Assembly (NCBI GenBank): GCA_023392205.1
Contig: JAEVZN010000471.1
Location: 1 to 5,966, forward strand
From: Pseudomonadota bacterium
GTDB lineage: Bacteria; Pseudomonadota; Alphaproteobacteria; Rhizobiales; Xanthobacteraceae
Direction: 5' to 3'
DNA length: 5,966 nucleotides
The notes under the pieces were generated by a model, which worked only from the letters and a program-made list of their open reading frames with translations, had not been told where the DNA came from and did not search any database. A program made the translations under genes and the position numbers. The first letter of the stretch is position 1. Each line of letters starts with the position of its first letter. Positions 1-5,692 of this stretch are shown one piece after another.

Positions 1-258
1 CGACCGCGGTGGTTCAACATTCTCTTGGATGATGGGGCCGGCCGGATCACTGCACGTGAATTAGAGGAAGTGCGTGTTCAGGAGGTGATGTCTACGCCGC
101 CGATTTCGGTAGATATCGAAACCGATGTCGAGGATCTGGTCGAGATCATGCAACGGCACGGGGTGAAACGTCTGCCGGTCCTCGCTCAAGGGAAGATCGT
201 CGGCATCGTGAGCAGAGCAAACCTCTTGGAAGCGCTTGTGCGGAGGACTCAGAAGTAA
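1..258 (+). CDS. CBS-domain protein, C-terminal part (5' end outside window)
   Basis: The frame is open from base 1 to a TAA at 256-258, giving 85 visible residues, so the gene starts upstream. A TTG at 25 could be read as a start but would leave only a lone CBS repeat, so I treat the gene as truncated by the window edge. Visible residues 1-24 (RPRWFNILLDD...) look like the linker that joins two CBS repeats in small tandem-CBS proteins. Residues 25-80 form one CBS repeat, with VQEVMSTPPISV at its start and VKRLPV...KIVGIVSRANLLEAL at its end. The usual ribose-contacting Asp at the end of the G-I-V-S-x-x-D motif is Asn here (N74 of the visible part). CBS pairs (Bateman modules) bind adenine nucleotides and act as energy sensors. 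No catalytic domain is visible, and whether the missing part holds a BON or other domain cannot be seen. It converges on the kinase gene at 329-1297. Confidence 0.9.
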   Translation, partial: RPRWFNILLDDGAGRITARELEEVRVQEVMSTPPISVDIETDVEDLVEIMQRHGVKRLPVLAQGKIVGIVSRANLLEALVRRTQK

Positions 259-328
259 CTCCTTCTGGCGCTTGGCCCGTTATCTTGATCGCCATTGTTC
301 GACAAAAGATCACTCGGGGCTGAGCATG
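259..328. other. Short convergent intergenic gap, no clear terminator
   Basis: These 70 bases separate the 3' ends of the CBS gene (plus strand) and the kinase gene (minus strand). A bidirectional terminator would be expected here, but I see no GC-rich stem followed by a T run on either strand. Termination may be Rho-dependent or lie within the neighbouring coding ends. Confidence 0.5.
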
Positions 329-1297
329 TCAGGCGTGGCTGCCGGACTGGCGATGCACCAATCGCGGCCCGCCGGATAGCTGGATCTGCTCGTAGATGCG
401 CTCGACATCCGAGCGACGGCTTAGCTCGGTGCCCATGGTCATCACAGCGGCCGTGCCGGCGGCAACACCCAGCGCAAATGCATCGACCGTAGGCTTTCCT
501 TGAACCAGCGCAAGCGTCATCGCGGCGAGAAAGGTGTCTCCGGCGCCGACTGCACTTTTCGTTTCAACGCTTATTCCATCAAGCTGCCAGACCCCTTCCG
601 CCGTCGCCAGCACAGCACCGTGGCGGCCCAGCGTGAGCGCCACGATTTCCGCCATGCCCGCTGCCACGAGCTTTGCCGCGGCGGCTTGCTGTTCCGAGGG
701 GCCGGCTAGCTTGCGGCCAATCAAGCCCTCCAGTTCGCCCAGGCTTGGCTTGACGAGGTAGACCTGTTGCTTGAGGGTCTCTTTCAGTGCATCCCCGGAC
801 GTGTCGAGGATGAATTTTGCTCCTTTGCGCCGCGCGATTTGCGCCACCTGGGAGTAGAAGTCGTTCGGCACGCCCCGGGACAGGCTTCCACTCGCCAGCA
901 GGAATCGGAAATCGCACCCGTCCAAAACGTCCAGACAGCGTCGCCACTCGGATTCGTCGACCAGCGGTCCCTGTGGAACGAATCGGAATTCCTGACCGCT
1001 CGAATGCTCATGGACGGTGTGGCTGACCCGCGTATGGCCGGCAATTGGTACGCGCAGGCTCTCAAGACCGGTCGACTGAACCAGACTGTCAAGGACCGGC
1101 CCTGTGCACCCACCCGACAGGTAAATCGCGAGTGAGGAGCCGCCGAGTTCTTTGATGACACGGCTCGCATTGATTCCGCCGCCGCCGGGATCGTAGCGTT
1201 CGCCCCATGTCCGCACTTTGCGGATTGGCCGAACCTCTTCGGCCTCGGCAGCTCCGTCGATCGCTGGATTGACCGTAAGGGTGACAATCGTCTCCAT
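329..1297 (-). CDS. pfkB: PfkB-family hexose-phosphate kinase (6-phosphofructokinase 2 / 1-phosphofructokinase type)
   Basis: A 322-residue cytoplasmic sugar-phosphate kinase of the ribokinase/PfkB superfamily. It is close in length and pattern to E. coli PfkB (309 aa), which makes fructose 1,6-bisphosphate from fructose 6-phosphate and ATP. The N-terminus METIVTLTVNPAIDG matches the family's beta-strand opening. Residues 37-43 are PGGGGIN, the sugar-phosphate binding signature. VKPSLGELEGL is the mid-protein N/K-P-x-x-x-E segment. SAVGAGDTF places GAGD at 251-254, with Asp254 as the expected catalytic base, followed by a GVAAGTAAV helix. The frame is open further upstream to 1411, but that stretch overlaps the pump gene and lacks family similarity. 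ATG at 1297 is chosen because it matches the family start and is preceded by AGGAG/GAGAGG. It lies 16 bases after the pump stop, so the two genes are probably cotranscribed. The exact substrate (Fru-6-P, Fru-1-P or tagatose-6-P) cannot be read from the sequence. Confidence 0.93.
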   Translation of the reverse strand: METIVTLTVNPAIDGAAEAEEVRPIRKVRTWGERYDPGGGGINASRVIKELGGSSLAIYLSGGCTGPVLDSLVQSTGLESLRVPIAGHTRVSHTVHEHSSGQEFRFVPQGPLVDESEWRRCLDVLDGCDFRFLLASGSLSRGVPNDFYSQVAQIARRKGAKFILDTSGDALKETLKQQVYLVKPSLGELEGLIGRKLAGPSEQQAAAAKLVAAGMAEIVALTLGRHGAVLATAEGVWQLDGISVETKSAVGAGDTFLAAMTLALVQGKPTVDAFALGVAAGTAAVMTMGTELSRRSDVERIYEQIQLSGGPRLVHRQSGSHA

Positions 1298-1298
1298 G

Positions 1299-1306
1299 CT
1301 CCTCTC
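1299..1306 (-). promoter_or_regulatory. Ribosome binding site of the kinase gene, unusually close to the ATG
   Basis: On the minus strand the bases before the start read GAGAGGAGC-ATG. The purine-rich core is unmistakable but ends only 1 base (AGGAG) or 3 bases (GAGAGG) before the ATG, closer than the usual 5-9. No alternative in-frame start nearby gives better spacing. Ribosomes terminating at the pump stop codon 16 bases upstream may re-initiate here. Confidence 0.6.
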
Positions 1307-1313
1307 GTGCGCT

Positions 1314-4121
1314 CTATGGTGTCGCGGCTGCGCGGGTGGCGGCCGGCCGGGAGCGTGTCGCGAGCTTTGCAAGCTCACGGGCCCACAGCACCGAACTCGC
1401 CGCCGCTGCACAGATCAGCCAGTCCGCCAAGCTTAAGCTGACCGTCGAAAACGCCTCCTGCAGAAGCGGTACATAGATGACGGCAAGCTGAAGCACGAGC
1501 GACAGCAGGACGCCCCCAAGCAGCCAACCGTTCTGAAAGAAGCGGTCGAACGCGCTCAGCTCATCGGAACGCGCATTGAAAACATTGAAGAGCTGGCACA
1601 TGACCAATGTCGTGAAGGCCATCGTCTGGCCGTAGCGAGTGCTCCCTGATCCTTCAATGAGGCCGCCCGGCAGCGATGCATCCAGCACGATCAGCGTACT
1701 GGCGGCCATCACGGCGCCGGTCAGGAAAATTCCGGACCACATCTTGCGCGTGATGACGCCCTCACTCCGTGCACGGGGCGGCTGTTCCATCAAGCGCGGA
1801 TCGGCCGGGTCTACCCCCAACGCCAGCGCCGGCGCTCCGTCGGTCACGAGATTGATCCAGAGAATCTGGGTCGCCAGAAGCGGCAGGATGAGACCTCCAC
1901 TGCCGTCGCCGGCCAGTCCGATGACATCCATCAGGAGGATGCCGAAGAACATCGTCATCACCTCGCCGATATTCGAAGAAAGCAGGTAGCGGAGGAACTT
2001 GCGAATGTTCGCGAAGATGGCGCGTCCTTCCTCGACCGCAGCGACGATGGTTGCGAAATTATCGTCTGCAAGCACCATGTCGGCGGCCTCTTTCGAGACA
2101 TCCGTTCCCGTGATGCCCATGGCGATGCCAATGTCAGCGCGCTTCAGAGCCGGCGCGTCGTTGACCCCGTCTCCTGTCATGGCGACAGTCAGGCCTTGCC
2201 GCTGCAATGCTTCCACAATGCGCAGTTTGTGCTCGGGGTTGACCCGCGCATAGACCGATACTTCGTTGACGGTTTGATTGAGGTCGGGTTCGGCCATCGC
2301 CGAAAGTTCGATGCCCGTTACCGCCTTCGTTTTTGCGACGATTCCAAGCTCGGATGCGATGACTCCTGCCGTCGTGGGATGATCGCCGGTGATCATGATC
2401 GGACGGATTCCGGCGCTTCTGGCGCGCGCGACCGCCTGCTTGGCTTCCTCGCGAGGAGGGTCGAGCATGCCGATGAGGCCAAGAAAAACGAGATCGTGCT
2501 CTACGGTCTCGTCGAAGTTGTCGCGCTCTGCCGCTTCCGAAATCGACCGGAACGCGACCGCGAGCGTGCGAAGCGCTTCGCCGGCCAGCTCATCGTTGGC
2601 CTTGAGGATCTCCGAACGACGCTGGTCAGTCAGTGGCCGCGCTTCACCGGCCGCGAATTCGTGTGTGCAGCGGTCGATCAGCACATCGGGGGCGCCCTTT
2701 GTGAATGCCCGGATACGATCCCCCCGATCCGCGTCGGTGTGGACGGTGCTCATCAGCTTGCGTTCAGATGAAAATGGGACCTCACCGATGCGGCTGAAAC
2801 GCGCCTCGAGCTCGTCCGCGCCCAGCCCGACCTTACGGGCGGCGGTGATCAACGCACCTTCGGTGGGATCGCCCTGCACGATCCAGCGGCCATCGCACTC
2901 CTGCAAATTGGCGTTGTTCGCCCGTTCCGCCACAGACAGCGTTCGCAGGATCTCGGTCCGTAGCGCATCGTCCAAGGAGCTGCCATCGGCCTTCGTGCAA
3001 TCACCGGCAGGTTCGTAGCCGGTACCGCCGAAAATCACTCTGCCGCTCGCGGTGACGAGGGTCCGCACGGTCATTTCGTTTCTGGTGAGCGTTCCGGTCT
3101 TGTCAGAGGCGATGACGTTTGCCGATCCGAGCGTCTCGACCGCAGCCAAATGGCGGATCAACGCGTTCCTCTTGGCCATGCGCTGCACACCGATGGCGAG
3201 CACGGCGGTGACGATTGCTGGCAGGCCCTCAGGTACGGCTGCAACTGCGAGAGCGACGCCCAGAATGAGGACGTCGAATAATGCGGATACAGAGCGCACG
3301 CCCTCGACCAGGATGATTGTCACGATCATGATCGCCGCGATCGCGACCACGATCAGGCCTAGCACCCTCCCGACCTTGTCCAGCTCGGCTTGGAGAGGGG
3401 TGCGTTCCTCAGGCGCATCGCCGAGCATTCCGGCGATGCGTCCCATTTCGGAATGCATGCCAGTCGCGGTAACTACCGCCACGCCGTGACCGTACGTCGC
3501 CGAGGTCCCGCTGAAGACCATATTGGTACGATCCGCCACGCTGGCTTCGCGGTCGATTGGCGCTGTATTTTTGGACACCGGCTGGCTCTCGCCGGTCAAC
3601 GCCGCTTCGGCGGTTTGGAGCGACGTGCATTGGATCAGGCGCGCATCGGCTGGAATGGTGCCGCCTTCGTCGATCAGGATGATGTCGCCGGGCACAAGTT
3701 CGCTCGCCGCGACGCTCTCCCGCTGCCCCTCCCGAATAGCATTGGCTCGGGCTGCTGACATCTCCTGGAGGGCAGCGAGCGCTTTTTCCGCGCGCGCCTG
3801 CTGCACGAATCCCAGAATGGCATTCAGGAGCACAATTGCCGCAATCGCGAGCGCCTCGTAGGGCAGCGGTGCATCCCGCTCGTAGAACCACAGCATGGCC
3901 GAGACGGCAGCCGCGGCAATAAGCAGCAGGACAAGCACGTCAGTAAACTGCGCGAGAAACTTCCTCCAGGCGGGAATAGGCGGCTTCGATATCAGTTCGT
4001 TGCGGCCGTACGTCTCCAGTCGGGCGCGCGCCTCACGATGGCTCAACCCGCTGCGCGGGCTGCTAGCGAGCGTCTCCAGTGCCTGATCTGCCGAGATGCG
4101 ATAAAAGTCGGACGGGGGCAT
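1314..4121 (-). CDS. P2A-type cation-transporting ATPase (Ca2+-ATPase / CtpF-like)
   Basis: A 935-residue inner-membrane pump with the full P-type layout. Residues 5-65 are the cation-ATPase N domain. M1-M2 lie at about 60-108. The actuator domain carries TGES at 176-179. M3-M4 lie at about 252-312, with PEGLP at 297-301. Phosphorylation motif DKTGT is at 340-344 (Asp340), KGAPD of the nucleotide domain at 475-479, TGD at 578-580 and GDGVNDAP at 650-657. Six C-terminal helices M5-M10 span about 710-916. The subclass is calcium-like: M4 E298, M5 N717 and E720 (SSNIGE), and M6 N757, T760 and D761 (NLVTD) match SERCA E309, N768, E771, N796, T799 and D800. The M8 glutamate (SERCA E908) is Val840, so one of the two Ca2+ sites is incomplete. 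It probably expels Ca2+ or a similar divalent cation using ATP. ATG at 4121 is fixed by an in-frame TAG nine bases upstream, but I see no strong Shine-Dalgarno. It is the first gene of a two-gene unit with the kinase. Confidence 0.96.
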   Translation of the reverse strand: MPPSDFYRISADQALETLASSPRSGLSHREARARLETYGRNELISKPPIPAWRKFLAQFTDVLVLLLIAAAAVSAMLWFYERDAPLPYEALAIAAIVLLNAILGFVQQARAEKALAALQEMSAARANAIREGQRESVAASELVPGDIILIDEGGTIPADARLIQCTSLQTAEAALTGESQPVSKNTAPIDREASVADRTNMVFSGTSATYGHGVAVVTATGMHSEMGRIAGMLGDAPEERTPLQAELDKVGRVLGLIVVAIAAIMIVTIILVEGVRSVSALFDVLILGVALAVAAVPEGLPAIVTAVLAIGVQRMAKRNALIRHLAAVETLGSANVIASDKTGTLTRNEMTVRTLVTASGRVIFGGTGYEPAGDCTKADGSSLDDALRTEILRTLSVAERANNANLQECDGRWIVQGDPTEGALITAARKVGLGADELEARFSRIGEVPFSSERKLMSTVHTDADRGDRIRAFTKGAPDVLIDRCTHEFAAGEARPLTDQRRSEILKANDELAGEALRTLAVAFRSISEAAERDNFDETVEHDLVFLGLIGMLDPPREEAKQAVARARSAGIRPIMITGDHPTTAGVIASELGIVAKTKAVTGIELSAMAEPDLNQTVNEVSVYARVNPEHKLRIVEALQRQGLTVAMTGDGVNDAPALKRADIGIAMGITGTDVSKEAADMVLADDNFATIVAAVEEGRAIFANIRKFLRYLLSSNIGEVMTMFFGILLMDVIGLAGDGSGGLILPLLATQILWINLVTDGAPALALGVDPADPRLMEQPPRARSEGVITRKMWSGIFLTGAVMAASTLIVLDASLPGGLIEGSGSTRYGQTMAFTTLVMCQLFNVFNARSDELSAFDRFFQNGWLLGGVLLSLVLQLAVIYVPLLQEAFSTVSLSLADWLICAAAASSVLWARELAKLATRSRPAATRAAATP

Positions 4122-4197
4122 ATGCAGCTAAGCCGTTGCGATGAAAAAGAGTTTCTCCTGGTATGGGGATCGTAAGGAAAAACCGGGCCTACAAAAA

Positions 4198-4207
4198 GGC
4201 TTAAGCC
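4198..4207. repeat. 10-base perfect palindrome GGCTTAAGCC
   Basis: GGCTTAAGCC reads the same on both strands and sits in the middle of the divergent intergenic region, beside an A run. It has no loop, so it is not a terminator hairpin; its symmetry would suit a dimeric regulator. Its left half also pairs with GCCT at 4187-4190 across an ACAAAA loop, giving only a 4-bp stem. Function is unproven and chance cannot be excluded. Confidence 0.35.
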
Positions 4208-4257
4208 AAGCGCGAGTTCCCGCCCCGTCCCTGGTTGATGAAGCAAAGTCACGTACT

Positions 4258-4261
4258 AGGA
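4258..4261 (+). promoter_or_regulatory. Ribosome binding site deciding the start of the first DUF1538 gene
   Basis: AGGA lies six bases before the ATG at 4268. This favours that start over the TTG at 4235 and the ATG at 4238, which would add about 10 polar residues not expected at the front of this family. Confidence 0.65.
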
Positions 4262-4267
4262 TGCCGC

Positions 4268-4963
4268 ATGATCTCACTTATCAAGGCCAAGTTGCAGGAG
4301 ACCCTGCAAGCAATCGCGCCCCTGTTTGTTGTTGCCGTCCTTTTGCAAGTGCTGGTGGTCGAGGCACCGCTCGAAACATTTCTGCTGTTCATCTTCGGAA
4401 CGTTTCTTGCGACCATCGGCATGGTACTGCTGTTCGCCGGGATCGACCTCGGCATCCTCCCGATGGGGCGATTTATCGGCGCCGAGCTTCCCGCGAGGGG
4501 ATCGGTCGTACTTATCCTGCTGGTTTCGTTCGTGGTCGGGTTTGCAACAACGGTCGCTGAACCGGACGTCCTGGTCTTCGCGGGTCAGCTGGATCAGACG
4601 GGACCCAGGAGAGTCTCGCAGCTGACGGTCATCGGTTTGATTGCTGCGGGGGTGGGACTGTTCACGGCGCTTGCGATGCTGCGCATCCTGACCGGCTGGC
4701 CGATGAGATACATGTTGGCCGGCGCTTATCTGATTGCAATCGTTCTGGCCATGTTCGCGCCCCCAGACTTCATTCCGATAGCTTTCGACGCCGGGAGCGT
4801 GACCACCGGTGTCCTGTCCACTCCCGCGATCCTGGCCTTGGCGGTGGGCCTCAGCTCCGTGCTTGCGGGCCGAAGCGCTTTGTCCGACGGATTTGGCCTG
4901 CTCGGTTTTGCATCCGTCGGGCCGATCATCGTCCTTCTGGTCTTGGGGTTTTGGCTGCAGTGA
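4268..4963 (+). CDS. DUF1538 membrane protein, first copy
   Basis: A 231-residue integral membrane protein that I recognise as a member of the uncharacterised DUF1538 family. After a short amphipathic start (MISLIKAKLQETLQAI) there are about seven hydrophobic segments, near residues 17-35, 38-58, 80-97, 118-139, 148-165, 183-200 and 212-229. Conserved family-type motifs are GIDLGILPMG (58-67), AEPD (97-100) followed by VLVFAGQLDQ, FDAGSVTTG (173-181) and DGFGL (207-211). Acidic and glycine-rich motifs inside otherwise hydrophobic stretches suggest a transport pathway, but no substrate is established to my knowledge. The ATG at 4268 is chosen for its AGGA ribosome site. The last codons overlap the next gene by four bases, and the two products are clear paralogues, so they probably form a heteromeric pair. 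Elsewhere the family also occurs as one polypeptide with two DUF1538 domains (recalled, not checked here). Confidence 0.88.
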   Translation: MISLIKAKLQETLQAIAPLFVVAVLLQVLVVEAPLETFLLFIFGTFLATIGMVLLFAGIDLGILPMGRFIGAELPARGSVVLILLVSFVVGFATTVAEPDVLVFAGQLDQTGPRRVSQLTVIGLIAAGVGLFTALAMLRILTGWPMRYMLAGAYLIAIVLAMFAPPDFIPIAFDAGSVTTGVLSTPAILALAVGLSSVLAGRSALSDGFGLLGFASVGPIIVLLVLGFWLQ

Positions 4964-5688
4964 ACAGGAGCCCGGCGCATATCATCCTATCGATCTCGGT
5001 CGATGTCGCTGTTGCGGTTCTTCCGCTCGTCGCGATGTTTCTGTTCTTCCAGTTGGCAATTCTCAAATTGCCGGCACGACAAGTGTCCGATGTGCTCACC
5101 GGAACGGCGATTGCGGCGCTGGGCCTCTTTCTGTTTCTGCTGGGGATAGCGGTCGGGTTCCTGCCATTCGGCAAAGTCGTTGGCGCCGCGCTCGCCCGGC
5201 TCCCTGATGCGTGGGTCTTCGTAGGGACCGGAATGCTCCTGGGGTTTGTCACCGCTTGGGGCGAGCCAGCGGTGCGCGTCCTTGCCAACCAAGTCGAAAA
5301 CGCGTCCAGCGGCTCCATCCGCAGCCGCACGGTTCTGCTGGCGATCTGCATTGGCGTGGCGATCTGGGTCGGGCTTGGCGTTTTTAGGATTGTCTCCGGG
5401 GCTCCGCTGCTTGTCTTGCTGATCCCCGGGTACTTGGCGGCCATCGCTCTGATGTGGTTGAGCGACCGGGACTTCGTCTCCATCGCGGCAGATGCAGGCG
5501 GGGTTGCCACTGGACCACTGGCCAACACCTTCTTGCTCGCATTTGCTCTCGGCGCCTCGGCCGAGGTCGAAGGCAAAGCTTCAATCGTTCATGGCTTCGG
5601 CTTGGTTGCTCTGATTGCGCTCGCGCCGATCATCTCGGTGATGACGTTGGGCACGCTCATTCGGTTCAAGACACGCGACAGGGAGTAG
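4960..5688 (+). CDS. DUF1538 membrane protein, second copy
   Basis: A 242-residue membrane protein paralogous to the preceding gene product. Motifs align in the same order: GIAVGFLPFG (62-71) with GIDLGILPMG, WGEPAV (100-105) with VAEPDV, ADAGGVATG (177-185) with FDAGSVTTG, and HGFGL (211-215) with DGFGL. About seven hydrophobic segments match those of the first copy, and the C-terminus ends in a basic tail (RFKTRDRE). Two acidic positions differ: the Asp of AEPD is Ala and the Asp of DGFGL is His, so the copies are not interchangeable. The GTG at 4960 is chosen because it gives a GTGA overlap with the upstream stop, the usual sign of translational coupling; a TTG at 4951 is the alternative. 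The downstream PII-like gene starts four bases after the stop, so all three form one operon. The function is unknown; a transporter or channel half is the likeliest role. Confidence 0.87.
   Translation: MNRSPAHIILSISVDVAVAVLPLVAMFLFFQLAILKLPARQVSDVLTGTAIAALGLFLFLLGIAVGFLPFGKVVGAALARLPDAWVFVGTGMLLGFVTAWGEPAVRVLANQVENASSGSIRSRTVLLAICIGVAIWVGLGVFRIVSGAPLLVLLIPGYLAAIALMWLSDRDFVSIAADAGGVATGPLANTFLLAFALGASAEVEGKASIVHGFGLVALIALAPIISVMTLGTLIRFKTRDRE
5681..5685 (+). promoter_or_regulatory. Ribosome binding site of the PII-like gene
   Basis: GGGAG lies seven bases before the ATG at 5693 and sits in the last codons of the second DUF1538 gene, directly before its TAG. Sequence and spacing are good and support both the start choice and operon coupling. 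Confidence 0.7.
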
Positions 5689-5692
5689 TCCA

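Larger units (their letters stand above)
4122..4267. promoter_or_regulatory. Divergent intergenic region with presumed back-to-back promoters
   Basis: These 146 bases lie between the starts of the pump (minus) and the first DUF1538 gene (plus), so promoters for both units must lie here or inside the adjoining 5' coding ends. The region is more A/T-rich than its surroundings, with A runs at 4144-4148, 4178-4182 and 4193-4197, as is usual for promoter DNA. It holds a perfect 10-base palindrome at 4198-4207. I found no convincing -35/-10 pair, sigma-54 site or FNR/FixK box by eye. The role is inferred from gene arrangement only. Confidence 0.5.

Noticed and set aside
1298..1411. Longer kinase start extending to 1411
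   Set aside because: It would overlap the end of the pump gene by about 100 bases and add an Arg/Pro/His-rich extension absent from the PfkB family; the ATG at 1297 fits both the family start and the ribosome site.
2196..3018. Long plus-strand open frames (191 and 209 codons) opposite the pump gene
   Set aside because: They lie wholly antisense to strongly conserved P-ATPase domains, overlap each other, and have arginine/serine/alanine-rich translations typical of GC-rich shadow frames with no recognisable domain.
4136..4164. Possible sigma-70 promoter TTGCGA ... TGGTAT on the plus strand
   Set aside because: Only the -35 resembles the consensus; the -10 is poor, and alphaproteobacterial promoters are too degenerate to call from one weak pair.
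4187..4200. Small hairpin GCCT-ACAAAA-AGGC as a terminator
   Set aside because: The stem is only four base pairs with a T run on neither side in the right place, and it lies between divergent starts where no terminator is expected.
4235..4248. Possible FNR/FixK box starting TTGAT
   Set aside because: The left arm is perfect, but the right arm reads CAAAG instead of ATCAA (one match in five), and it lies only about 20 bases before the start codon.
4141..4560. Plus-strand open frame starting MKKSFSWYG in the divergent region
   Set aside because: Most of it overlaps the first DUF1538 gene in another frame, its later part is low-complexity shadow sequence, and no ribosome site precedes it.
4926..5576. 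Minus-strand 216-codon open frame opposite the second DUF1538 gene
   Set aside because: It is antisense to a clear membrane-protein gene, and its Ser/Arg/Thr/Pro-rich translation has no motif I recognise.
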